Assembly (NCBI GenBank): GCA_023301745.1
Contig: JALZVW010000120.1
Span: forward strand, 1 to 35,831
Direction of reading: 5' to 3'
Source: Arenicella sp.
GTDB lineage: Bacteria > Pseudomonadota > Gammaproteobacteria > Arenicellales > Arenicellaceae
Length of the DNA stretch: 35,831 nt
Below the pieces are notes generated by a model. The model was not told where the DNA came from. It saw only the letters and a list, made by a program, of their open reading frames with translations, and did no database searches. Position numbers and translations under genes: made by a program. The stretch's first letter is position 1. The number at the start of each line of letters is the position of its first letter. Shown in pieces: positions 17,139 to 24,762 of the stretch.

Positions 17139-17501
17139 TTAAAAGCCTTCGCCATAGCCGCCTTGGTTTCACAGACCTGCGCGTTTAAGGTCACCACGGC
17201 TGGTCAAGCCAGCGTTTTGTAAGTACAAGCGCCCTACAGTCAAGCGTCTCTATGTAGATCCAGTGTTCAAGTGGCGCACAAGGACCAAGGTTGGCAGCAC
17301 TACGTGAATCGCTTGGAAGTATTATCACTGGCTGGCGAAGTCCTAGCGACGCGAGAGCTAGCGCACCCTCACGTTAAACAGCAGCTATTTACACGTTCGT
17401 TAGCTAATATTTTGATTACTCAAGAGATAAAAATGGTGATTCTCCGAGTTCATGGCTCTGTCCATGGCTACGGTGGGTTAGAAGTCACGCTGAGGTTATA
17501 G
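17139..17501 (+). pseudogene. decayed gene for a small secreted protein
   Basis: The ORF in the track (GTG 17271-17501) encodes DQGWQHYVNRLEVLSLAGEV, PHVKQQLFTRSLANI and VHGYGG, which match the C-terminal two-thirds of a small periplasmic protein family I recognise from many proteobacteria (unnamed, about 110-130 aa, with a signal peptide). In the same frame upstream lies LKAFAIAALVSQTCAFKV, a good signal-peptide core beginning near 17139. It has no ATG/GTG/TTG start and is separated from the rest by an in-frame TAA at 17220-17222. The gene therefore seems to have lost its start and gained a nonsense codon. Translation from GTG 17271 would give a leaderless fragment. Confidence 0.6.
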
Positions 17502-17607
17502 AAAGACTCTTGACCAAGGGGGCAGGACAAAATCGCAACAAATTTTTCATTATTGAGTTATTGACGCTAGGCAGTTGATTAGTTATAAAATTCAGTTATT
17601 CCCGCCA

Positions 17608-18585
17608 ATGAATAAAATAATGAACAAAAACAACTACATCGTCAGAATGACGCTCCCTCTATTTTTTGTGCTTGTGCCATCTGTGGCATTTCCACAATCA
17701 ATATCATCAGCTATGCCGGCACTAATCGACTTGGTTCTGAGCAATGAACCAGCCAAGGAGTTCAACGTACCTACAGTAACTTATGCCAAACCCGGACAAC
17801 TGAATACAGGCCCGACACAAGAGAGCTTGCTGGTAAATAGCGATAGTGTCCGCGTGCGGGAGAATTGGAGCCATGGCGGTTCAGGCACCCCCGAAGATCC
17901 GTTTATTGTTGAAAACCTGAATATCTCCGGGTCATTGAAAATTGAGGTGCCGAATGTATGGGTACGCAACTTTAGAGCCTCTGCAGATGCTCTATACGTT
18001 GTACAAACCAACTACGATGGTGTGTACAACGTCGTCATAGAAGACGGTGAAATCATAGGCGGGCGTGCCAATACTAGTGCGCCCATCATAGTAAAGGACG
18101 GCGTTACTCTAAGGCGACTCGCAATTCATGAAAGTGGTGGCGATGGTGTCAAAGTTCAAGGCAGCGATTTCACTATGGAGAGCTGCTGGGTATACGACCT
18201 AGGAGCCAAGGTAGACTCTCACGCTGATGGAGTGCAAGGCACAGTCAATTCTGGGCGTTGGAGAAAGCATGTTTATCGTGGTAATTTTTTCGATATGGCC
18301 GTCGATGAGTTAGAAGACCCATACCAGTCCAACGCTACCATTTTTCTGCACGCAAAAAATGACCTTAGCGGCATAGACGGTATTGTCATCGAAAACAACT
18401 GGTTAATTGGAGGTAACTTTTCGCTGCCTATCAACAACAATATGACTGGCATAATCGTGCGAAACAATAAATTTGGGCAAATCGACCAAGAGGTCCGCTT
18501 TGGCTTACTTCAAATCGATAGCGACGATAAAGTTGTCAGTGGCAATACTTTCGAAGACAGTGGGGAGTTGATACCAAACCAATAA
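17608..18585 (+). CDS. secreted right-handed beta-helix protein
   Basis: The track starts at a TTG (17575). I prefer ATG 17608 because the signal peptide follows directly (IVRMTLPLFFVLVPSVAF, cut near AFPQ). The mature protein is about 300 residues. From about residue 75 it opens with GGSGTPEDPFIVENLNISGS, and repeated short strands (NVWVRNFRASAD, VIEDGEIIGGRAN, GVTLRRLAIHESGGDGVKV, GIVIENNWLIGG, GIIVRNNKFGQ) indicate a parallel beta-helix as in pectate-lyase-like proteins and some alginate lyases. No catalytic residues can be assigned. Its position upstream of a PL7 lyase suggests a role in polysaccharide binding or cleavage. Confidence 0.72.
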   Translation: MNKIMNKNNYIVRMTLPLFFVLVPSVAFPQSISSAMPALIDLVLSNEPAKEFNVPTVTYAKPGQLNTGPTQESLLVNSDSVRVRENWSHGGSGTPEDPFIVENLNISGSLKIEVPNVWVRNFRASADALYVVQTNYDGVYNVVIEDGEIIGGRANTSAPIIVKDGVTLRRLAIHESGGDGVKVQGSDFTMESCWVYDLGAKVDSHADGVQGTVNSGRWRKHVYRGNFFDMAVDELEDPYQSNATIFLHAKNDLSGIDGIVIENNWLIGGNFSLPINNNMTGIIVRNNKFGQIDQEVRFGLLQIDSDDKVVSGNTFEDSGELIPNQ

Positions 18586-18765
18586 AACGAATGTTCTTTA
18601 GCAAATGTTTAGATAAGTTCGGCTGCGTAAGGTTGATCGGGCTTTATTCAGATATTTGCTTGCTCGAAAACCCCAAAGCTAAAATATTCAATACCCAGAT
18701 CGCAAGCGCTTTTTGAAGACTAGTGATTGTTGAGTTGTTTAATCATCACTCCACGAATTTCAAGT

Positions 18766-18981
18766 AAAAGAAAGGCCGCTCAAACGAGCGGCACTTAAAT
18801 AAAAATAAGAGAGAGATATGAAAATAAATACTCATTTACATTTCATGAATCAACAATATCGCAAAGTTTCGCCATAACATTCATATTTACGTAGTGTTAA
18901 CTCAACTCCGTATTTTCGCGAAGGCTGCTGTGATAAAAACAACAAAAAAGTGTGCTTTATACCGAATAATGTCGGCCCTAT
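18766..18981. repeat. dispersed ~220-bp element, copy B
   Basis: Copy B of the element at 14054-14275. The hairpin GCCGCTC-AAAC-GAGCGGC sits at 18775-18792, with 25 nt to the ATG (29 in copy A). From the ATG at 18818 (after AGAGAGAT) a 19-codon ORF runs to TAA at 18875; copy A has a stop at the same codon 20 and an extra one at codon 11. Beyond it the frame again reads YLRSVNS and KNNK-VCF-P-N in both copies, without a start codon. Differences between the copies are not concentrated at third positions in the first part, so protein coding is doubtful. Confidence 0.7.
18771..18792 (-). terminator. leftward terminator hairpin in repeat copy B
   Basis: On the minus strand GCCGCTC-GTTT-GAGCGGC is followed by CTTTCTTTTACTT. 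As in copy A, no minus-strand protein gene lies upstream of it (the next is ftrA, beyond 21.3 kb, with plus-strand genes between). On the plus strand the hairpin is followed by ACTTAAAT and is a weaker candidate for ending the beta-helix transcript. Confidence 0.55.
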
Positions 18982-19191
18982 CGTAGGCAACATTGCGTTA
19001 TCTTGAAAAGACTCACTCTATTTACCTGCGGCCCTAACGTTGCTTAAGCTATTAGTAAAAACGTATGACAACACTGTGATTAAATCGGTGGCCGAACTCA
19101 CAACTAGCCTGACGTTAATCATGTGGCTCTGCCAGCTTCTAGTTAAAGCCGATAGTTAGGCCACTACAACTAAAAAACACTGGACCAAATT

Positions 19192-19223
19192 TTTTAAAAG
19201 ACAAACATTTTAAAAGACAAAGA
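19192..19223 (+). repeat. two tandem 16-bp units
   Basis: TTTTAAAAGACAAACA is immediately repeated as TTTTAAAAGACAAAGA. It lies 129 bp upstream of the lyase start. It may be simple slippage or a paired binding site. Confidence 0.7.
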
Positions 19224-19351
19224 CACGCACTTTAGGTTAGCCTTACCGTTCGTATGCTGTTGATAAAGCCAAAGCGGTAAAACGCAAGGAACGAAATCAA
19301 TCACCTAAAACAGCACTCAATTGAATAAAATTTTAGTAACCCGGAGTTTTT

Positions 19352-20422
19352 ATGCCTTCTCGACGAACCCGAATTTGGTCTGTCAGCGCCGCCGCGCTTG
19401 CCACGTTTCTAATCTCAGGTTGTGTCTCCAGCACGCCTGAAAAGGTTGAAGCTCCAGCCAATAGGTTTAATTTAGATAATTGGAAAATCACGGTACCGGT
19501 TGACGCTAACGGCGACCAAAAAGTCGACTCAATTAGTGCATCTCAATTAGCGAATTATTCACACCCAGACTTCTTTCACCTAGATTCGCTAGGTCGAATG
19601 GTATTTACCACGCCCAATAAAGCCGTGACAACCAAAAATTCGAGTAACACGCGTAGTGAACTGCGCTATATGAGCAGTGATAAAAATAGCAAAGTTCCAA
19701 GCCATAGTCCTGAGAACAATTTTTCACTCCAAGCGCACCCAACGGCCGGCACGTTCGCGTCAATAGGAAGTAAAATGGAGGCGACCTTGCATGTTGATGC
19801 CGTGGCACTTAATGCCGATAAACCTGAAAAATTTCCAGCATACTCGGCGGTGGTCGGGCAAATTCATGCGGTTAAATTCAGCGGCCCACATGAAACCGCC
19901 GGTTGGGGGAACGAGCCGCTAAAGATTTTTTACAAAAAGTGGCCTGGGCATGAGAAAGGCTCAGTGTTTTGGACCTATGAACGAAACCTAGCGAAAGCAA
20001 ATCCGCAGCGACGAGATATTGCTTATCCGGTTTGGGGCAACACTTGGGACCTTACACAAGACCCAGGCACAAAAGGCATCGCCTTGGGCGAAGAGTTCAG
20101 CTATACGGTGAATGTGTATCAGAATATTATGACCCTCACGTTTGAAACCTCAAACCACGATACGGTGCGTTATGATATTGACCTTTCAAATAATACCGAC
20201 GCATATGGGAATGTAGACGCACAAGACAACCCGCTTGGTTACACCGGCGATTCGTTGTACTTTAAAGCCGGCATTTACGATCAATGCAGCACCAAGAGTA
20301 CTGAAGGTTTTTGGTATGCTGCCTGCGCTGGCACCGGCGACTGGGCGACAGATCATGCAAATGGGGATTTCGCAAGAGCCACGTTTTCTCGATTAGTCGT
20401 GAGTGATGCAACGGCCTATTGA
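19352..20422 (+). CDS. PL7 alginate lyase, lipoprotein
   Basis: A 356-residue protein. The N-terminus RRTRIWSVSAAALATFLISG ends in a lipobox with Cys24, so it is a lipoprotein. The mature part carries the three PL7 signatures: RSELR (101-105), QIH (170-172) and YFKAGIYDQ (303-311), which hold the catalytic Gln, His, Tyr and Arg. PL7 enzymes cleave alginate by beta-elimination; Ile in QIH is usually linked to activity on guluronate-containing blocks. Two extra cysteine residues near 312 and 324 could form a disulfide. The start is firm (CGGAG before ATG). It is followed 12 bp later by a lectin-fold lipoprotein gene, clearly the same operon. Confidence 0.93.
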   Translation: MPSRRTRIWSVSAAALATFLISGCVSSTPEKVEAPANRFNLDNWKITVPVDANGDQKVDSISASQLANYSHPDFFHLDSLGRMVFTTPNKAVTTKNSSNTRSELRYMSSDKNSKVPSHSPENNFSLQAHPTAGTFASIGSKMEATLHVDAVALNADKPEKFPAYSAVVGQIHAVKFSGPHETAGWGNEPLKIFYKKWPGHEKGSVFWTYERNLAKANPQRRDIAYPVWGNTWDLTQDPGTKGIALGEEFSYTVNVYQNIMTLTFETSNHDTVRYDIDLSNNTDAYGNVDAQDNPLGYTGDSLYFKAGIYDQCSTKSTEGFWYAACAGTGDWATDHANGDFARATFSRLVVSDATAY

Positions 20423-20434
20423 TCGTCTAACGCG

Positions 20435-21307
20435 ATGAATAGAATAAGTACAATAACAACGTTAGTGACGGCCCTTACGTTGTTATTAACGGCCTGTGCG
20501 CCCGTCACTAAGCCCGATAACCAAAGTCTAATACGCTCTGATTCTCAATCAACATGGCTTGCTATTGATACGTTTGAGTCCAGCAACCTCGATGCTTGGA
20601 CCCTGAGCGACACCAAGAATCAAACGGTACCAAAGATCGCTAAGCCTCAGGTTACCATCATAGAAACAGAGCCATCAGGCAATCACTATTTGCTAAAAAA
20701 ACCGGCGGCTGACGGTATTGTTGGCAACCGAAAAGCACTGAGCTACCGAAGGCTTCCTGCTGCGGTAGCCGTTGGTGAAACCGCCACGTTTTACACACGA
20801 GTCAATGTTGAATACTTCCCCAACAACCATGTCTTTGGCTTGAGCAACCTTCGGCCAGATGAGATTGACCTTCACGATTACAATGCTTTCGAACCCAGCA
20901 TCAGAATTACAGACAAACAAGAATCAAGCGGCCATCGCAACGATGGCACTCTCATGGTTAGAGTGGGCAAAGACTACGTAAAAATTGTTAATCAGCAAGC
21001 ACAAAGACCGGCTCTACCGCTACAAGAAAACCTGTGGTACGAGCTTTGGTATGTTGTCAATAACAGTGCACGTTCTGATGGCGGGCAGCGCTACGATCTT
21101 TATGTGCGAGGCGGCGAGTTCAAAACACAGCAATTAGTTTTCCAAGGCGCTGATTTTCGTATTCAACGTGAACAGCCATTGATTTACTTTTTAGCCAATT
21201 GCAATACCGGCCCAATAGACAAACCTTATGGAAATGGCGGCATTCGCTATGACGACTTATATATGATTGCTGGCACGCATTTAACAACGCCCAAAGCCCA
21301 CCTCTAA
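20435..21307 (+). CDS. lipoprotein with lectin/glucanase-like fold
   Basis: A 290-residue lipoprotein: signal peptide TLVTALTLLLTAC with lipidated Cys21. The mature part is beta-rich with the feel of a concanavalin-A-like sandwich: opening AIDTFESSNLDAWTL, then ATFYTRVNVEYFPNNHVFGL, LWYELWYVVNNS, and ending GGIRYDDLYMIAG, as in LamG-like or polysaccharide-lyase-associated modules. No catalytic motif is visible. Because it is only 12 bp downstream of the PL7 lyase it probably binds or processes alginate-derived chains at the cell surface. A novel lyase cannot be excluded. Confidence 0.65.
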   Translation: MNRISTITTLVTALTLLLTACAPVTKPDNQSLIRSDSQSTWLAIDTFESSNLDAWTLSDTKNQTVPKIAKPQVTIIETEPSGNHYLLKKPAADGIVGNRKALSYRRLPAAVAVGETATFYTRVNVEYFPNNHVFGLSNLRPDEIDLHDYNAFEPSIRITDKQESSGHRNDGTLMVRVGKDYVKIVNQQAQRPALPLQENLWYELWYVVNNSARSDGGQRYDLYVRGGEFKTQQLVFQGADFRIQREQPLIYFLANCNTGPIDKPYGNGGIRYDDLYMIAGTHLTTPKAHL

Positions 21308-21341
21308 TAAAAGTATCGCCACTCTTTTCGATCCCTATCAA

Positions 21342-22361
21342 TCAAATGACTTTATCGGCTTGAAATCGAGAGCGATACACTCCCGGTGAGACTCCAGCGA
21401 GCCGCTTAAACGCAACCCTGAATGTTTCGCTTGACTGATAACCTGCTTTTTCGGCCACCTTTTCCATCGAATATTGGGTGTTTTCTAGTAACTCTTGGGC
21501 TTTAAACACTCGGTTTCGCTGTAGCCATTCCATCGGAGTATTTCCGACGGCATCGCGAAAACGACGCAGAAATGTGCGCTCACTCATGTGTGCGTGCTCA
21601 GCCATATTTTTAACTGAGACCTTCTCAGTTATTCGTGCCAACGCCCAGTCCATTGATTCACTAATGGCGTGCCGCTCGTTTTTTTCAATCGGGTTCGGTA
21701 TGAATTGAGCTTGACCGCCGTCGCGATGAGGGTGTGCCACCAGCCTTCGAGCGACATCATTTGCGATCTTTGCGCCGAAGTCTTTACGCACTAAGTGCAA
21801 GCAAGCATCAATTCCCGCAGCGCTGCCGGCCGAACAAATAATACTGCCCTGATCGACATAGAGAGTGTCTTCCTCGACCTCAATTTTTGGGTAAAGTGAT
21901 TTCAGCTTGGGAATATGCCGCCAATGGCTAGTGGCTTTTTTACCATCAAGCAAACCGGCCGATGCTAATAAAAAAACACCTGAACAAATTGACAAAAACC
22001 GTGCCCCACGTTGCGACGCTTTTTGCACCGCCTTAATGACTTCTTTAGCGTCATCATCCACCACGCTTCGCCAACTGGGTACCACGATCGTATCTACGTG
22101 CTCAAGGGCTTCTAAGCCACTATCAGCCGTGATACATACGCCGCCAGTTGCTCTGACTGCCATACCCTGAGTATTGACGACCTTAAAGTCATACCAAGGG
22201 AAATCGAACTCGGGCCTCGCGAGCCCGAAGACTTCAACGGCAATACCGAATTCAAAAGTCCCTAAGCCATCACTGATTAACACCGCAACTGAATGAGCGG
22301 CACCGTGAGTTGTTTTCTGTCGTGTCTGCATAGTTGGCGGAATATTACCACAATCTGTCAT
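21342..22361 (-). CDS. ftrA: FtrA-type AraC family regulator
   Basis: A 339-residue transcription regulator. Residues about 17-185 are a DJ-1/PfpI (class I glutamine amidotransferase-like) domain: SVAVLISDGLGTFEFGIAVE, then the nucleophile elbow FLSICSGVFLLASAG. Residues about 225-335 are an AraC DNA-binding domain with two helix-turn-helix units (MAEHAHMSERTFLRRFRDAV and MEKVAEKAGYQSSETFRVAF). This layout and length match the FtrA group. The sensed signal is unknown. It is divergent from a rhodanese gene with 70 bp between, an arrangement common for FtrA, which suggests that it controls that gene. Start at 22361 or the internal Met 11. Confidence 0.85.
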   Translation of the reverse strand: MTDCGNIPPTMQTRQKTTHGAAHSVAVLISDGLGTFEFGIAVEVFGLARPEFDFPWYDFKVVNTQGMAVRATGGVCITADSGLEALEHVDTIVVPSWRSVVDDDAKEVIKAVQKASQRGARFLSICSGVFLLASAGLLDGKKATSHWRHIPKLKSLYPKIEVEEDTLYVDQGSIICSAGSAAGIDACLHLVRKDFGAKIANDVARRLVAHPHRDGGQAQFIPNPIEKNERHAISESMDWALARITEKVSVKNMAEHAHMSERTFLRRFRDAVGNTPMEWLQRNRVFKAQELLENTQYSMEKVAEKAGYQSSETFRVAFKRLAGVSPGVYRSRFQADKVI

Positions 22362-22431
22362 TTACGCCACTATCGCGATTCAATGCCGTTATTTAATATA
22401 CAGACTCCATCAACCAATCAATGAAAACATA
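22362..22431. promoter_or_regulatory. divergent ftrA / rhodanese control region
   Basis: Only 70 bp separate the two divergent start codons, so both promoters and any FtrA site must lie here. TTATTTAATATACAG is AT-rich and could contain a -10 element. No palindromic operator is evident by eye. Confidence 0.35.
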
Positions 22432-22830
22432 ATGACGACTCCAATTACACAGACCGCCGCCGCTAATTCTGAAGACGCACTTGCCCATTTTTCAAATTTA
22501 CTCAAATTTGAAACTGATTGCTGGGATACCAATGAAAGCTTAAAGGCGGTCGAGCAAGACTTTCTATTAGTCGATGTGCGTTCACCAGAGTTGTTTGCCG
22601 CAAGCCATATAAAGGGTGCGATAAACATACCGCACGGCAAGATGATTGCCTCGTATATGAATCGACACCCAAGCGATAAGGTGTTTGTCGTCTATTGCGC
22701 TGGGCCACATTGCAACGCGGCCGATAAAGCGGCGGTTCGTTTAGCCGGCCTGGGTTTACCAGTCAAAATAATGATTGGCGGCATCACTGGCTGGATCGAT
22801 GAAGGCTTTAGCCTTGTGTCTGCGAGCTAA
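22432..22830 (+). CDS. rhodanese-like domain protein
   Basis: A 132-residue single-domain rhodanese. It has FLLVDVRSPELFAASHIKGA (the conserved DVR...E...HI-GA motif) and the active-site loop VVYCAGPHCNAADKAA with Cys89 as the predicted sulfur-carrying residue, then the closing GGITGWIDEGF. It transfers sulfane sulfur or otherwise handles reactive sulfur in the cytoplasm. It lies divergent to ftrA and two bases ahead of a GNAT gene, so it is likely FtrA-controlled. ATG start 70 bp from ftrA. Confidence 0.88.
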   Translation: MTTPITQTAAANSEDALAHFSNLLKFETDCWDTNESLKAVEQDFLLVDVRSPELFAASHIKGAINIPHGKMIASYMNRHPSDKVFVVYCAGPHCNAADKAAVRLAGLGLPVKIMIGGITGWIDEGFSLVSAS

Positions 22831-22832
22831 GT

Positions 22833-23285
22833 TTGGGAGTTACTATTCGCCAGGCAGGCGAGGCCGACATAAACGCCGTGATTTTGTTGATGGAAGAACA
22901 TGCTCTCTACGAAAAAACACGCTTTGACCCAACATCTTTAGCGCCGAGACTAGTGGCCGCGATGCAAGGCCGCGCCCCTCGGTTAACGATTTTCATTGCC
23001 CAAGTGAAGCATAAAGCAATCGGCTATTGCTCTGTCACTCAAGAGTTTTCAAGTTGGCAAGGGCAAGAGTACCTGCATATGGATTGCCTGTTTATCAAGA
23101 GCCAGATGAGAGGCTTGAGAATAGGCGAGAGCTTATTTGAGACGACGGTAGTACATGCAAAAAAAATAGGCCTAGGCGAGCTGCAATGGCAAACTCCAGA
23201 ATGGAATGACAGCGCGGTTCGATTTTACCGTCGCATTGGTGCGACCGATAAGCGCAAGCGACGATTTCAATACCAGGTCGTTTAG
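22833..23285 (+). CDS. GNAT family N-acetyltransferase
   Basis: A 150-residue GNAT-fold protein. It begins VTIRQAGEADINAVILLMEE and has the acetyl-CoA pyrophosphate loop in KSQMRGLRIGESLFE (Q/R-x-x-G-x-G/A type), with the terminal WNDSAVRFYRRIGAT found in many GNATs. It acetylates an amine substrate, unknown here. It starts with TTG two bases after the rhodanese stop, which implies translational coupling in an operon with it. Confidence 0.82.
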   Translation: MGVTIRQAGEADINAVILLMEEHALYEKTRFDPTSLAPRLVAAMQGRAPRLTIFIAQVKHKAIGYCSVTQEFSSWQGQEYLHMDCLFIKSQMRGLRIGESLFETTVVHAKKIGLGELQWQTPEWNDSAVRFYRRIGATDKRKRRFQYQVV

Positions 23286-23408
23286 CCGCGGGTGACGATC
23301 TGCATCAAACGACGATAGTTACCTATGGAGCAAAGAAGTCAGTTAAGCTGAGTGAAATTAGTGGAGATTTCGAGCTTAAAATAACGTTTACGTTTACAGT
23401 GCTGAGTC

Positions 23409-23438
23409 TTAACTGGTTAAAGTGAGCGAATCTATATA
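23409..23438 (+). promoter_or_regulatory. candidate promoter for the pqi operon
   Basis: TTAACT (23409-23414), an 18-bp spacer, and TATATA (23433-23438) resemble a sigma-70 promoter. The start codon is then only 15 nt beyond the -10, giving a very short leader, so the real promoter may lie further upstream. Confidence 0.3.
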
Positions 23439-23452
23439 AAATAAGGCGCAAC

Positions 23453-24124
23453 ATGCCTGATAATCATTATCAAAATAAAGAGCAGTTCGTCGCAATCCTC
23501 AAAGAAGGGGCCACAATCGCGTGCCACGAATGTGACTTGCAGATTACACTTCCGAACCTTGGGAATGTAAAGACAGTCTTGTGCCCGAGGTGAGACTATG
23601 TCATAACTCGGTTTCATAAGTTTGCCTTAGCGCGAGGCTTTTCATATGCGCTGGCCGCGATTACATTTTGCTTGATCGCTAATCTCTACCCTTTTTTAAC
23701 AGTCAGTACAGCCTTAAACGCAAACACAATTTCTCTGATTGGGTCGGTATCGGTATTAATTGAAATAGATGAACATCTTTTTGCATTTATCTTTTTAAGT
23801 ATGATTTTAATATTTCCATTACTTATTTTAATACTGCTTTTATATATGTTGAGCGCCATCTATTTTTCAAAACCCTTCCCATTATTGATACAAGCCTACA
23901 AAGCTATCTTTCTGATAAAGGAATGGGCAATGGCCGAAGTGTTCTTGATTTCTGCCTTTATCAGCATGGTGAAAGTGCTAAGCCTGGCTGATCTAGAATT
24001 AGAAATTGGGTTTTGGTCTTATATTTTATTTGCCATCACCTTATCCGTCGCAATCAACTCTATTGATAAATTACAAAGCTGGCGTACCGTCTACAAGCTT
24101 GTCACCAATAAGGCGGCCGTCTAA
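23453..24124 (+). pseudogene. pqiA: PqiA-like first half, interrupted by an in-frame TGA
   Basis: The track shows only a TTG ORF at 23672. Reading upstream in the same frame from ATG 23453 (AAGG 6 nt upstream) gives a PqiA zinc ribbon, CHECDLQITLPNL (Cys24, Cys27) and VLCPR (Cys44), then TGA at codon 47, exactly where the fourth cysteine of CPRC belongs. After it the frame continues as a normal PqiA module for 176 codons: FHKFALARGFSYALAAITFC, ANLYPFLTVS, and further helices to 24124. With the TGA read through it would be 223 residues. PqiA modules are inner-membrane proteins working with PqiB/PqiC in lipid transport. The cause is open: nonsense mutation, sequence error or recoding. Confidence 0.75.
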
Positions 24125-24762
24125 TGCCTGAGTATCAACATTTTTCGCCCGTCTTAATTGCAAAAAACCAATCGATTACGAGTTGCCCTGTTTGTAATGG
24201 TTTGTCTCCCAATTCTGAAAGTCATTGTGCGGCATGCGATAGCGCGCTCCATTCGAGAATGCCAGCAAGCTTACAGCGCACAATCGCATTATTGATTACG
24301 GCTTGCTTCTTATACGTTCCGGCCAATGTCTTTAATATATTGCGGACAGAAGGAGTTGAAGGGTCGATGGAAAAAACCATCGTCGGCAGTATCATCATGT
24401 TTATGGACCAAGGTAGTTACGTCTTAGCGCTGATTGTTTTTACCGCCAGTATTATTGTGCCTACTGGCAAAATAGCCGCGTTGTCTTGGTTATGCATATG
24501 TGCCATTACGCCTCGGTGGAGCCAACCATTAAGTAATACGCGTTTATATCGACTAACTGAGTTGTTTGGCCGTTGGTCTATGATTGACGTGTTCGTCGTT
24601 GCTCTTTTATCGAGCTTAGTACAACTTGATGGACTCATGAGTATTACTCCTGGCGCAGCCGTAATGGCATTCGCTGGGGTGGTTATAGCAACAATGTTAG
24701 CAACAATGTCATTCGACACTCGCTTAATCTGGGATCTATGGGAGAAAAATAATGAGCGATGA
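24124..24762 (+). CDS. pqiA: PqiA-like second half (zinc-ribbon membrane protein)
   Basis: A 212-residue inner-membrane protein equal to the second module of a full-length PqiA. A zinc ribbon (CPVCNGLSPN and CAACDS: Cys21, 24, 35, 38) is intact here. About four helices follow, including LLITACFLYVPANVFNILRT, the conserved PTGKIAALSWLCICA and LTELFGRWSMIDVFVVALL. It overlaps the preceding gene by TAATG and the next by 11 bp (pqiB starts at 24752), so translation is coupled. In Escherichia coli the two modules are one protein of about 417 aa; here they are split, as in several other proteobacteria. Confidence 0.9.
   Translation: MPEYQHFSPVLIAKNQSITSCPVCNGLSPNSESHCAACDSALHSRMPASLQRTIALLITACFLYVPANVFNILRTEGVEGSMEKTIVGSIIMFMDQGSYVLALIVFTASIIVPTGKIAALSWLCICAITPRWSQPLSNTRLYRLTELFGRWSMIDVFVVALLSSLVQLDGLMSITPGAAVMAFAGVVIATMLATMSFDTRLIWDLWEKNNER

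Larger units (their letters stand above)
18586..19351. other. 766-bp interval between beta-helix and lyase genes
   Basis: This interval contains repeat copy B (18766-18981) with its hairpin, and a tandem pair of the 16-mer TTTTAAAAGACAAACA (19192-19223). The remaining sequence holds no ORF of note. The lyase ribosome binding site CCGGAG lies at the very end. Confidence 0.6.

Noticed and set aside
23432-23617. 61-aa minus-strand ORF opposite the start of the pqiA-like gene
   Set aside because: It is a shadow of the zinc-ribbon coding sequence on the plus strand.
23591-23630. Selenocysteine insertion element after the TGA in the first pqiA-like gene
   Set aside because: The only fold I could draw has a 3-bp inner stem and a loop (UCG) that does not match the usual bacterial SECIS rules. 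I keep the TGA itself as a finding but do not claim recoding.
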